NCBI GenBank assembly: GCA_964017125.1
Contig: OZ024903.1
Location: forward strand, 67,316,923-67,380,922
Length of the DNA stretch: 64,000 bases
Source: Flabesymbios commensalis
Lineage: Eukaryota; Annelida; Polychaeta; Terebellida; Flabelligeridae
Direction of reading: 5' to 3'
Each line of letters starts with the position of its first letter. Positions within the stretch are counted from its first letter, which is position 1. The translations under genes and the position numbers were made by a program. Positions 1 to 10,084 of the stretch are shown one piece after another. The notes under the pieces were generated by a model. It did no database searches, was not told the origin of the DNA, and saw only the letters and a list, made by a program, of their open reading frames with translations.

Positions 1-40
1 CATAGCCGTCTCCTCCTGTGGTGTGGAATTTGCCGTCAAT
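1..40 (-). CDS. Third exon of the mucin/proteoglycan-like gene (partial)
   Basis: The acceptor TTTGTTGACTTAG is followed by ATT GAC GGC AAA TTC CAC (IDGKFHTTGGDGY) at 40 downward. It is in phase 0 as required by the previous exon and is cut by the window edge. Confidence 0.5.
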   Translation of the reverse strand, partial: MDGKFHTTGGDGY

Positions 41-3000
41 CTAAGTCAACAAAGTCGAAGTATAGCTAGTTAATAATCACGCCACGGTCATGTGCAAGCA
101 CAACATAAATACAAACTGTGTGACGATACTAAACACACATCTGCCTAGCAAAGTCAAACAACAGTAGCTGCTTACTTATAAAGTAAGCAGTTACTGTTGG
201 TTTCTTTTGTATAGCTGCCGTATGGGCAATAGTATATATAATACATTGTGGTGGCATATAAGCCGATATTATGATAGTTCTGGAAAAAAATCCTGAGAAT
301 TGAATGATTTGTACTCACATAAAAAGTTTCTATAAAAAAATGATATATAATCAGCAAAGCTCTCGATGACTATATGAGTATATCCCACCGAGCAAAAAAC
401 AGGTGTATAACATTTGTACAACAGCGGCCCAACGTCTTCGACGTTGGTCCAACATTGTACAGATGTTATACAAATGTTTTGAGTTTACTAAGATGTTGTT
501 TTCACCCACCTGTTCTGTAATCCAATTAGCCAGTATGTCGTCATTCTCACAGTCCTCACACAATGTCACATTGAAAGTTATAGATAGGTGAATCCTGTAG
601 TACTGAGCGCCTGAAAAAATATAACACGATTGAATTGCTCTAATAATTCATATAAAATTACAATAGTTAAAATAATATACATTTTTCAACATTGGAGCTG
701 TGGTGTGTATTGTGATCATCAGCAAGGATCATGAGCAGATCAACATTACTCATCTAAAAATAGATTTTAATGTTAACATATGCATTTCTAGTTTTTGACA
801 AACAATTTTGTTCAAGACATGTTCTAATTCTGATGAATGATTATTTTTACACGCAGGCTTTCAGAAGAAATGAGTCTACTATTAAACGGGTGGTACCTTA
901 ACACTCCCAGGCGCGATTAGACACCCTCTCCTCTCCTTATTGCTCTATGTAAAAGATTGCTGTATATAATAAAATGTAATTTTTTTTTTACAAAATTAGA
1001 TGTTTAAACGGGTGAATGACGAGAATAAGTTTTCAGCGTATTCCGTCTAATTGGCCGAAGGCGGGGGGGGGGGGGGGCTGGTGCAGTAGTTAAAGCTGCC
1101 TGCTTGAAAAGGCGGAAATCGCGGGCTCGAACCCCGCCCTGTCATTCAAGTTTCAAGGAAACAAAAGTTTCTTCCTCGCCCACTCGTAAAGATTTCATAT
1201 TGTGGGGAGCCTCCGTGACCGAGAGGTAGCGTGCTCGGCCTTAGACCGCCAGGGCTCGAATTTCGAATTCTGTGTCTCTGAGGGCAGTGTCATCTTATTC
1301 ATCTCACCATCCCTAGGAGGTTCTCCTGCCCAGTTTAGTCTATATGTGCACAAAGGTGGCCTAAAATCCCATCCATTTTATTTCATTTCATTGTGAGCCC
1401 ATATCCTATATACAGATATATACACAAATTACGTGTTTATATTTTTATGTAAAAGTAGGCCTATCGTTGTAAAAACATTGACAAACTCGAGGCGCCCATT
1501 GCTCGTTACAATGTAAGGTCATTCACCACAAACTGCGACGCTGGCCCAACATTAAACCAACATTGTTTCAATGTGTCTTGTTTGCTGGGACTGTTCATTG
1601 TAGACATGCCTGAGACGTTGGCGCAATGCTGTTGTAGAAGTTGGTTCAGCATTAAAACAGCTTTCGGTCAACGTCCCGAGTTTGAGGTGTTTAACTACAT
1701 AATGATACAGGGCTCTAATGGACAGTTGTGTGTGATTTATATGGGTTTGTATGTGTAGCGTGTATAGATAGGATTCCGTAGAAAAAAGGAAACATCAAAT
1801 TATCGGCGAATACACATCTTTTTAAAATGAAATTGTTTGTGTACCTACCTATAGGAAATGTAGAACATGATGACACTAATAAATTATGGACAGTCATTCA
1901 TCCGGTCGCGGAAACCAGGATACACACGTTTAGCAAGATTAAATGCATAGAGGCTCACACTCCGTAGGGGTGTGTGTGTGTGTGTAGGGGGGGGGGGGGG
2001 GGTTGGCTCAATAACACGTTTCTCACCTAAAGTCACATGGCCATGTGGTTCAGTAGATGTAGCTACTGTAGTCTCAATAATATCGCTTGTGGTTGAGAAC
2101 AGGCTGGTGCCTTCTGATGTAATATCTCCAGATCCTTCTCCTTCTGTAGGACTGCTGTTTAGTGTTTCCTGTGTTGACTGAGGCTTGTAACTGGTGTCAG
2201 TATTGTCAGGTGTGGTAATCACATCGGATACTTCTGTAGGGTTGGTACTGAACAATCCCTGCGTTGATGGGATGTTTTCTGTGGTATCAATTTGTTCTGT
2301 GGGTGAAGTGTTCCAAATACTAATCTCTGTCACGGTGCCAGAACCTGTTTCTTCTGTGGGATTCGTACTGAACGTTCCCTGAGTTGATGGAATGTTTTCT
2401 GTGGTATCAATTTGTTCTGTGGGTGAAGTGTTCCAAATACTAATCTCTGTCACGGTGCCAGAACCTGTTTCTTCTGTGGGATTCGTACTGAACGTTCCCT
2501 GAGTTGATGGGATGTTTTCTGTGGTATCAATTTGTTCTGTGGGTGAAGTGTTCCAAATACTAATCTCTGTCACGGAGCCAGACCCTGTTTCTTCTGTGGG
2601 ATTCGTACTGAACGTTCCCTGAGTTGATGGGATGTTTTCTGTGGTATCAATTTGTTCTGTGGGTGAAGTGTTCCAAATACTAATTTCGGTCACGGAGCCA
2701 GAACCTGTTTCTTCAGTGGGGTTAGTACTGTACATGCCTTGTGTGGATGGGCTTTTTTCTGTGGTACCAAGTTGATCTGTAGGTGAGGTGTTGCTCTCAG
2801 TATAAGTGGACACCTCCCCAGAACCCTCATCGGTGAAAAACGTATGAGGGTCTTCAGTAGATGGCATACCGTTACCTGTGGTGTCGGTTGGATCAGATGT
2901 ACTGAAAAAGATAGAAGTTACCTCTCCTGAACCTTCTTCTGTCCAGTTATAAGTACTTAAGATAGGTTCTGTAGATGTATCCAGGCCAGAACCTTCACCT

Positions 3001-3073
3001 GAGCCTGTCATTTCCTGATTTGCTTCACATGACCACACTAGGAGACTCCATGTGCACCAGGTCACCACCAAAT
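1..3073 (-). CDS. Mucin/proteoglycan-like secreted or membrane protein, 5' part of gene (3 exons seen, runs off left edge)
   Basis: Three exons read on the minus strand: 3073-2027, 610-510 and 40-1 (cut by the window edge). Each has GT-AG borders and phases agree: exon 1 ends in phase 1 (TTA G), exon 2 opens GC GCT and ends in phase 0 (CAG), exon 3 opens ATT GAC GGC. The start resembles a signal peptide core (LVVTWCTWSLLVWSCEA). The initiator codon is probably in a short upstream exon that I could not find. A Thr/Ser-rich repeat region with many Gly-Ser-Gly motifs next to acidic residues follows. Then comes a globular-looking stretch (AQYYRIHLSITFNVTLCEDC). The Ser-Gly motifs fit the usual xylosyltransferase consensus for glycosaminoglycan chains, so a proteoglycan or mucin at the cell surface is inferred. 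I do not recognise the family. A SEA- or GAIN-like fold for the downstream part is only a guess. Confidence 0.6.
141..226. mobile_element. Short foldback element, CTGCTTAC hairpin family
   Basis: The inverted arms CTGCTTACTT / AAGTAAGCAG are separated by a few bases, within weaker outer arms CTGCC(T/G)..GCAAAG. It is the same family as copies at 10.6, 30.5, 42.7, 62.3 and 62.5 kb. Confidence 0.55.
388..493. mobile_element. Palindromic MITE, AGCAAACAC type (Tyr-box subfamily), intronic
   Basis: The near-perfect palindrome is centred on CGTCTTCGACG, with arms containing GTATAACATTTGTACAAC and its reverse complement. The outer ends are diverged from the family ends AGCAAACACA / TGTGTTTACT. It lies in the intron between the second and third exons of the proteoglycan-like gene. 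Confidence 0.7.
510..610 (-). CDS. Second exon of the mucin/proteoglycan-like gene
   Basis: The acceptor TTTTTTCAG precedes GCGCTCAG at 610 and the donor CAG|GTGGGT follows at 510/509. The 101 nt give 33 full codons after completing a Gly codon from the previous exon. The peptide begins AQYYRIHLSITFNVTLCEDC and ends NWITEQ. It has alternating hydrophobic residues like a beta strand, one N-glycosylation sequon (NVT) and a CxxC pair. Phase agrees with both neighbours, which is the main support. Confidence 0.6.
1075..1200 (+). mobile_element. tRNA-derived SINE head
   Basis: A tRNA-like promoter is visible: an A box in CTGGTGCAGTAGTTAAAG and a B box GGGCTCGAACCCC about 45 bp later. A run of G precedes it. 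There is no foldable acceptor stem, so this is a SINE and not a tRNA gene. A degenerate relative lies at 36.2 kb. Confidence 0.6.
1207..1396 (+). mobile_element. Second tRNA-derived SINE with conserved tail
   Basis: A box-like TGACCGAGAGGTAGCGTG and B box-like GGGCTCGAATTTC are followed by a body ending near TGTGCACAAAGGTGGCCTAA. The body recurs at 20.79-20.92 kb without the head, which marks it as an interspersed repeat. Confidence 0.6.
1495..1592. mobile_element. Palindromic MITE, AGCAAACAC family (diverged)
   Basis: One arm reads GACGCTGGCCCAACATTAAA and ends in CTTGTTTGCTGGGA. The left arm is diverged. It lies in the first visible intron of the proteoglycan-like gene. Confidence 0.5.
1966..2002. 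repeat. (GT)n then poly-G tract just inside an intron
   Basis: GT dinucleotides run into about 18 consecutive G on the plus strand. They sit about 25 bases beyond the donor of the large proteoglycan exon, so the transcript has a C-run plus CA repeat at the start of the intron. Confidence 0.8.
2027..3073 (-). CDS. Large mucin-like exon with 40-residue repeats
   Basis: This is an open exon of 1047 nt. The acceptor CAG lies at 3076-3074 after a modest pyrimidine tract, and the donor is TTTAG|GTGAGA at 2027/2026. It encodes a hydrophobic signal-like stretch, then EGSG, then a 120-bp (40 aa) repeat between about 2236 and 2830. Four copies are almost identical and at least one more is diverged. 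The unit contains IWNTSPTEQIDTTENIPSTQ and then the Ser-Gly box EETGSGSVTE. The copies differ by very few bases, so the array expanded or was homogenised recently. Reading past the donor gives a proline/histidine run from C-rich and CA-rich intron DNA, which argues for the donor. Confidence 0.65.
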
Positions 3074-3119
3074 CTGTGTCATATTTTACAGAAATTAACC
3101 CTTCGAGCACATAGTATCA

Positions 3120-5150
3120 TAGCAAATATATCTGAACAAAATAATGCCTGATTTCTAATTATTGACAACCATGTGAAAAATAAGAAATAGGGGAATTTAG
3201 TCTCTATATCTAGCCTAACTGGTAAGTGCGCAGCACAAAAATTAAAAAAAACTTTTGCAGTTCTAGTCTATGGATATGTTTACATCTATGGATATGTTTA
3301 CATTCTTTGATGATTTTAGACCTAGGCATGTCCCTTTAAGTTGTTCTTCAATTTTACCAAAATAAAGCATTTTGAGTGTTATTCAGCACTTACTTAATAG
3401 TTATACTTTGTTTCCAGTGATATAATTACAAACCAATTAGTTATTTAGAATTAGTAATCCACAATGGCGTAAATCGATGGACATTTTGCATTTCTTCAAT
3501 GAAGGCATTTCCCCAAGGGTGCCAAATGGCGGATTATTATTCTGGACACGTTGAAGTACCAATATCAGCGATAAAACATCGTATGAACTTCAAAACCACC
3601 TTCAACTAAAATAAGGCAATCTGCCGCAAGACTATAAGGCCAGTTTATATTGTCTGTATATGTCATAAATAGTTGTCATAATGTTTTGCAAAAAATATTG
3701 TAGCTTAACTTAGCATTACTAAATTAAAGTTTTAGCAAAAAGTGAGTTGTTTGTCAGTTTAGACGGTTTAATATTAGGATATTTTGATAATATTGGAAAA
3801 CAATGTATGTTTCTCAGCATGTAGCCTACAAACACCACATGTAAGACATATGTTGAGAATAAAAAAAATACAATGTAATATAACAACTTTAAAAAAAAAT
3901 TAAACCAGCATTTGGTGCATAATACATCTTACTGGATATGACGATTGTAGCAATACAACAAATCAGTGAAAAATTGAAAAAGTCAATTATTGTCCTTCAA
4001 TATTATTTGGTATATCTGCAAAGCACGAACAACCGCCTTTCCTGAAATCACGAGAAGCCACTCAATGTTGTGCAACAAAGTAGAAGTCTATGCAGAGATT
4101 ATAAAATGTGTTTCTTACTGAAGGGTAATTACATTTTCACGAATTCCTAATATATCCGGGACTGGTCCTCAACGAGTTAACAGCTTAACTTAAAGCAAAT
4201 ATGTAGTCTTGCAATACAAAGTGAACTCAAGTGGACTCAATAATGTTATTTACAGCTTCTTCAGATGATGTAGTTTTATGCTAGGGCTCTTGAAAGCCCA
4301 AATGACATTGATTTACCCTATTTCTTATTTTTACTTCAGTTTTTATTTTTATATGTTTACTTTCGAGTTCTAAAATGGTGTGACATAGAAATAGATGTAC
4401 ATGTTTGGATAAGATATTTTAAATATGTATTTGGTAGTTTACTTTTAGTCTTATTTATACTTTAATCAGTGCTATTTGTTTCGATTTACATGTTGGCATG
4501 GTAACAAGCGCTAATAAGGTAGAACTATTCATGCGGCGTAAATCCTGATGATCAAATTATCTGGCACATATTGTTGATTGTTGATTTTTTACAAACAATT
4601 AGATTTATTTATTTTATTTTAATCAAATTGTCTGTTATTTTCAAGAAGTGTACAAATTGCTTTTTTGATCTTCATAGGCCATTTTCTAAAAATCACACAA
4701 TAGCAGGCTTAAAATTTTTCTGAGTTAGTGGAGTCATATTTTTGGAGCTAAACACGAGTTCTGTGATGTACGATTTTAAAGGTAATTTTTTGTACATTCA
4801 AGATTTGTTAATATCTCCAATATTTGAATCTGCGACTTACGACTAATTTTGCCAGATCGGGTCATAAGTATTTATGATTGAAAGTTCACACCAGTAACAC
4901 TTCTGAGAAATGCACATGCCTAGTCTTCTCATATAATGCTCTTTTCTCTGAGTGCAAACATTACAATTTTTGTTTGTCTTAAACTACTAAAAGTATATAT
5001 TTATTTTACTCCAAATGTTAAAGCTTGGTAGCAACATATTGAAAAACATAATTGATTAAATTATGATGCTGGTGATATAATTATGTGATATATTATTTGA
5101 CAGGGGGAGATCTGGGGTAAAGGCATAAAACAGACCAAGGACATTACATG
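3120..5150. other. AT-rich spacer, no gene recognised
   Basis: No reading frame, RNA gene or clear element end was recognised here. If the proteoglycan-like gene starts upstream, its first exon with the initiator ATG should lie in this stretch or beyond. Confidence 0.4.
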
Positions 5151-5155
5151 TTCAT

Positions 5156-5394
5156 TTAACCCTTACAGCCCCAGATTAAATAATTCAAATTTTCACCCAC
5201 TTGAAGTTGTGTCTCGCTACCGCGACCCACAACTTCAAATGGTTGGAAATTACTCATAGTTTGTTTAATATGAAATCAAAGAGTTTCAAATCTTGTTTTT
5301 TAAGTGTTCAGTTCATTCCCAGTAGGGGTGATTTGATCGGCTAATGATATAATTTTAAAACTACTACAGTCATGCTTAGCAGAGAAAGGGTTAA
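5156..5394. mobile_element. TTAA MITE (piggyBac-like), CTACCGCGACC loop subfamily
   Basis: It begins TTAACCCTTACAG and ends AAAGGGTTAA. Near the left end is the hairpin CACTTGAAGTTGTG..CCCACAACTTCAA with loop TCTCGCTACCGCGA. Terminal CCCTT and TTAA target duplications fit the piggyBac superfamily. No transposase is present. Confidence 0.75.
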
Positions 5395-5637
5395 CCCTTA
5401 AAGCGCTGAATTTTTCTATAAAAACCATAGAGCCCAAAGGGTTTTATTCAATTCGAAAGCACAACAAATGTCTTAGTTAGCTCTTTCTGATCAATTGGTA
5501 TGCCTATGTTATAGGTCTGTGACCATTTTAAATATGTTTACTCTTACAGTGCGGGGATCGACTTTAGTCGTCAGAATCTGACGTCTACAGACGTCAGATT
5601 CTGACGACTAAAGTTGATCCCCGCGCTGTAAGGGTAA
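5391..5637. mobile_element. TTAA MITE, ACGTCAGAATCTGACG hairpin family
   Basis: It begins TTAACCCTTAAAGCGC and ends GCGCTGTAAGGGTAA. Near the right end is a hairpin of about 80 bp: GCGGGGATCGACTTTAG, then CGTCAGAATCTGACGTC and their inverted copies. It abuts the previous element at one shared TTAA. Confidence 0.75.
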
Positions 5638-5639
5638 AC

Positions 5640-7880
5640 AATCAGTCAGACAGACGGAGACAGACAGAATGGCGGACATTTCATCATGTTTAACACATGT
5701 CTAGGTTGAATTCTATTATTAGCCTAAAATGTCAAGCATCCGACATAAATAACAACAATAAAAGAGTTAATATACAATAAAAGAGTTATTATATCGTTAC
5801 AGTGAAGTCGTTTCTCGTTGGACAGCTAGCAAAAAGAGAAGAGTCTATTTAGAATAACAATTGTTTAATTTCTACATGTCTTATTTATTCCTGGCGGATA
5901 ACAATAACAATTTACGTCTTGGTATTTTTATTATTGTCGTCCACTTGTGGGAGGCTGTGGTAATGTGATTTTTTAATGTTTTATCATTATAATTATTATT
6001 TATTCATGCTCCGGTTTGACGTCATCGAATGTAATAACATGTTTTCAGTAAATGATTTGTTGTAATGATTCATATACTCAATTTACTCTTTATATCCATA
6101 TGAATGGTGTGTTATATCAGACGTGAAGTTATTTTTTCATTTTTCGAGTAGGCCCCACTTAACAATTAGTTAGACATTGGAGTACATCAGTTATCCCACA
6201 AGTACTACTGGATCATGGGAAGTATATGACTTAATGTCTTTCAACATTCTTAAAAACTTTAAAAGACATAAAATAAGTGTTCAGCCAGATCAGAATGCAT
6301 GGGTGTGGTTAGTGAAGGCTGAAGTCAACAACGTGTGGCACGTACACCTGTACACCAATCACCACTATGTACATTATAGGCCTATGACCTCTACCAAATC
6401 AAGTCTCCTCTGTGGCGAACAACAGTAACTCCTTACTTTTCAGGTCAACAGTTACTTCTGTTTGCAGTAGGGGCCTACTGCATTATTATGCAAACACGAC
6501 ACTCATTGACATGCTGTCAATGAGTGGCGACAAAACAATAAAGAGAAACGTGTGTTTTTTACAAAATAATACCATATTAGTTAACCAACTTTACAATATC
6601 ATTCAAAAAGAGAATATTGGTTAATAGGCCTATATTTGCATTTAAAAAGGCCTCCGCGACCCACAACGTCAAGTGTGTCGAACCTCTTTGTCACATTTAA
6701 AGTGGAATATTTGAGGATGTTTATGATCGATTTCATATACCGGTAGTTAAAGAAGCCTGTGTTTGAACATATAAAGTACACTGAACATATTTCCCGCACA
6801 TAGGCCTACGCTACATGGCGATCAATTTATACCAAACGACGGTGACTTTGTGGCAAACGTTTTCAAAGCAAGTTTTTTAGGGCGTTTTAAAACTAATCAA
6901 TCAGATGATAGCTAACAATATAGATTAATGATGATATTATATTTCAAATTATAAAATATATTTTTTTCACAACATCATCATTTCAAAAAATATAATATTT
7001 CACCTCAATGATTCTCAAACTGTTTGTTTCAATCTTTTAAATCTACAGTTCGTTTTTTGATGGTCGCTGTGCGTTTAAATGGGATTATTGATGGATATTT
7101 GAGGTCAACATTCATCTTATCAGTTTTTGACGTTACGTAATGCTCAATAGGCATACGAGACGTGAGGTGACAATAGCAAAGGCCAGGGGCCTAGCCCACC
7201 AAGAATCTTGAAATTAAGATTATGTTATATTAACTCTCATTTCTATTAGAAAAGTTGAGATAAATCTTAACTTTTCAAATGAAATTTTTAATAATTTTAA
7301 GATGTTTAGTGGGATGGGCCCTTTGGACGACAATAATTTACCAACAAGCGGTAGACATATTTAATAGCAAAACGTAGTTTTGCGCGAATCCGAGAGATCG
7401 TGAAATGCCCGCAAAATTAAATAGTCATACAATATCGTACTCTATTCTTTATGCACCAGTTTAAACTTAGCTAGTTCAGAAAAAACAGCAGTAATTAAAA
7501 CTAGTTTAGGAAAACATAATGATTATTGTACTATTAAAATTTGGCGGTATAAACATGCCAACATCACGTAAAATATACAATAGGGGCCTACATGTTTTAA
7601 GCGTCAATGATGACCATGTTCGTTTTAATCCTATGGATTGGCAGACTAATATCGCCTTTAAGGATCGGACGTGTCTTCGATAATCAACATTTAAACAAAA
7701 TGGTATTCCAATTTGATATCGCGTAAGCGATACACAATTTCATTTTCAATTGAATAAATTAGTAGTTAGAGGGTTAAATAAAAATCAAACAACATTGATT
7801 GACTAAAAAATGTTGAAAAGAAGTACATAATATCACGTAGGTATTTATTGTTACAATATTTTTAATTTTAGTGCAAGTAA
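5640..7880. other. AT-rich spacer, no gene recognised
   Basis: I see no supported gene. A short palindrome (CACTCATTGACATGCTGTCA.. type) lies near 6500-6525, and the octamer TAGGCCTA occurs at about 6378, 6625 and 6803. Confidence 0.4.
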
Positions 7881-7882
7881 TG

Positions 7883-7960
7883 TCGTCGCCTCGGAGCTAA
7901 AGGATCCTATCTGACACTCGTTAGAGTGGCAGATAGGATCCTTTAGCTCCGAGGCGACGA
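7883..7960. mobile_element. Near-perfect 78-bp foldback element (TCGTCGCCTCGG ends), copy 1
   Basis: The arms TCGTCGCCTCGGAGCTAAAG and their exact inverted copy run through GGATCC to the centre. The centre (CACTC..GAGTG) also pairs. The second copy at 39304-39381 is inverted relative to this one, judged from the centre. Confidence 0.75.
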
Positions 7961-8360
7961 TGTATGTTTCCCACTTATCCTGAGCTCATCTTTCACCCCA
8001 CGTGGTGACATTCCAGAATAGTCGTGACTTCAATGATTATTATATGACTTTATTTAACTGCTCGAATGACTATCGGTAAGCTGATGGTATGGTCTGGCAG
8101 GCTACACGATCATGTTGCCTAGTGACAGGCTCGATATGTTGCTAGGTGGTAATCTGATACATGGGTATATAAACATGATAAACTACGATCACGATGCTCT
8201 CACGACCGGTCTTTATGTAGACTAATCCTAAGCTAGATACTCGACTAACCTCTTTCTCTGGAGTGCAATCATATATTTTAGTCACATCACACATTTGCGG
8301 TTACTGGTCTGCATTCCCATCGGTTGAGATTGACATCTCCACCAATAAGAATACAGCCAG

Positions 8361-8448
8361 CCCACCGGGCACACGACGTTGTTGCGACGTTAAATCAACG
8401 TTAATGACGTTGATTCAACGTCGAAACAACGCCGTGCGCCCAGTGGGT
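8361..8448. mobile_element. Palindromic MITE with CCACCGGGC / GCGCCCAGTGGG ends
   Basis: The arms contain ACGACGTT, then TTAAATCAACGTT and the inverse GATTCAACGTCGAAACAACG. The palindrome spans about 88 bp. It resembles the AGCAAACAC family in plan but has different termini. Confidence 0.65.
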
Positions 8449-8538
8449 AAAAGCTGATAATTGTGTTTCTGGTAGGCCCGTGTATCATGTATAGCCTATA
8501 CATACTTTTTCAAGGAAGCTCGAACCCCACCGCTGAAT

Positions 8539-9034
8539 CACCTTTTCAGGGCGGGGACCGTCTTTAGACCTCTTCGTCAGAATCTGACGTCTGTAGATGT
8601 CAGATTCTGACGTATAAAGACGATCCCCGCAATGAAGCAATTAAAATATTTATAATGGCCCCATACCCTTAAGATAGGGATTCCAATGGACCGGAAAGAA
8701 CTAACCAAGACATTAACCCTTTATCCGCCAAATTATTCAATCTGAATTTGCACCCACTTAAAGTTTTGTCACGCTGACGCGATCCACAGCTTCAAGTGAG
8801 TAAAAATTATTCAGATTTGACAATATGGAGGTCTACTGTTTTTAAATATTGCTGATTGATGTCACATTTTATCTTCAACATGTTTAAAAGGTGATACTTA
8901 ATGTGCTAATAAAACATGAAAACCCGAATATATGCGGCACCGGCGGTTAAAGGGTTAATGATAATTTCAAATTGACAAAAACTCTTTAGTCTCCATGGTT
9001 TCTACAAAAAATAGTTCAGAGTTGTAAGGGTTGA
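8539..9034. mobile_element. TTAA MITE of the ACGTCAGAATCTGACG family, split by another MITE
   Basis: The left part has the GGCGGGGACCGTCTTTAGAC..TCAGAATCTGACG hairpin and continues to CTAACCAAGACA. The right part resumes TGATAATTTCAAATTG and ends GTTGTAAGGGTTGA. Copies at 17.7 and 57.1 kb run without a break at this point, so the 246 bp between are a later insertion. Confidence 0.75.
8713..8958. mobile_element. TTAA MITE (CTTGAAGTTGTG hairpin family), inserted into another MITE
   Basis: It runs from TTAACCCTTTATCCGCC to GGCGGTTAAAGGGTTAA. The inner hairpin is ACTTAAAGTTTTG..CCACAGCTTCAAGTG. TTAA is repeated on both sides, the target duplication expected for piggyBac-type insertion. Confidence 0.85.
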
Positions 9035-9124
9035 GAACACATATTTTGTGGTAGATGCTGAGTTAACAACTAGTTAAAAGCTGTATATTTTTTAAATGGA
9101 AATAGTTTTCGTCATTTTTAGCTG

Positions 9125-9203
9125 GAAATCGCATTACCCACTGTGGGTTTAATGTTGGGCAACCGTCGCAGACGGTGGCTCAACATTAAACCAACATTGG
9201 GTA
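9125..9203. mobile_element. Palindromic MITE core, AGCAAACAC family
   Basis: The arms GTTTAATGTTGGGCAACCGT and GCTCAACATTAAACCAACAT surround the centre CGTCGCAGACG. The outer ends are lost. Confidence 0.6.
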
Positions 9204-9341
9204 TTGAAGCTTCAAAGGAATGACAAATACTGACAAATCTCCATTGTTTTACACAATACATTATTCTTATATAAAAAAGATATCCTGGGCAAAGCGCCTT
9301 GTTTTCTAGACATAATACTGTTAATAAATCAGTCAATCAAT

Positions 9342-9890
9342 TCGGTAACTTCTATAGCGCCTAAATCCTGGGAGATACGAGCTCAGAGCCTCAGAAGCGC
9401 AGAATCCAAATCAAATCAGCTCAATGTCAAGAGTTAAAGCTTAAGTCGTCAACTGGGCGTCGAATCTCCGGGGAATTAGGGGAGGGGGAGCCGAATCGAA
9501 AAGAAAATCTTCAGTACTTTTTTTAAATGAGGTGACTGTACTCGCAGTTCTCAGATTAGCCGGCAGTGAATTCCAGGTGGAGGGAGCTGCAACTGCAAAA
9601 GCCCCCAATTTTGTACGAAAACGTGGAACAGTTAGCATATTTGTGTTGGAGGATCTAAGCAATCTTGAATTTTGAAGTGGGACTAAATTATTGAAGAGAT
9701 AATGAAGGTTGGTGAAAAAGGAAGGCTTTAAAAGTGATGGTACAAAGTTTAAAACATATGCGGTATTTTACTGGTAGCCAATGAAGAAAATATAAGAGAG
9801 GCTTAGATCGGCTAAAACGAGACGCTTTACAGACTACACGAGCTAGACAGTTTTGTACCCGCTGCAATATTTCTTGCATATATAACTAAT
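9342..9890 (-). mobile_element. LINE 3' end (reverse transcriptase C-terminus, CR1/L2-like), broken
   Basis: Minus-strand frames give VQNCLARVVCKASRFSRSKP and LHWLPVKYRICFKL. A second frame then gives LTVPRFRTKLGAFAVAAPST and WNSLPANLR. These match the usual C-terminal end of CR1/L2/Jockey-group LINE ORF2 proteins. The frame shifts once between the two pieces. A following GGCGCTATAGAAG is typical of such LINE 3' tails. The 5' part is absent. Confidence 0.7.
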
Positions 9891-10084
9891 TACACAACGT
9901 GACATTATTATACTGTTACAGTAGCTGGTTGCACTGTAGATCCAAATAACAACAACATTGTTTAATTAAGCAGTTTGGCTTTGCAGAGCATACATGTAGG
10001 CATACCTTATGTGACTAGGCAATCACGTAAACAGCGGCCCCGCCGTTATATTACTTTTCCCCTTCAATCACCGGTTCCAATTAT

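Noticed and set aside
1075-1145. tRNA gene
   Set aside because: A and B boxes are present, but no acceptor stem or proper anticodon arm can be drawn and related copies occur in the window, so it is a SINE.
1972-2382. Plus-strand frames opposite the mucin-like exon
   Set aside because: Mirror frames of a periodic coding repeat. The minus strand has the signal-like start, Ser-Gly motifs and matching exon phases.
7883-7960. Transcription terminator hairpin
   Set aside because: The perfect hairpin looks like a bacterial terminator, but the genome is eukaryotic and the same unit occurs again inside a decayed gene in inverted orientation, so it is a foldback element.
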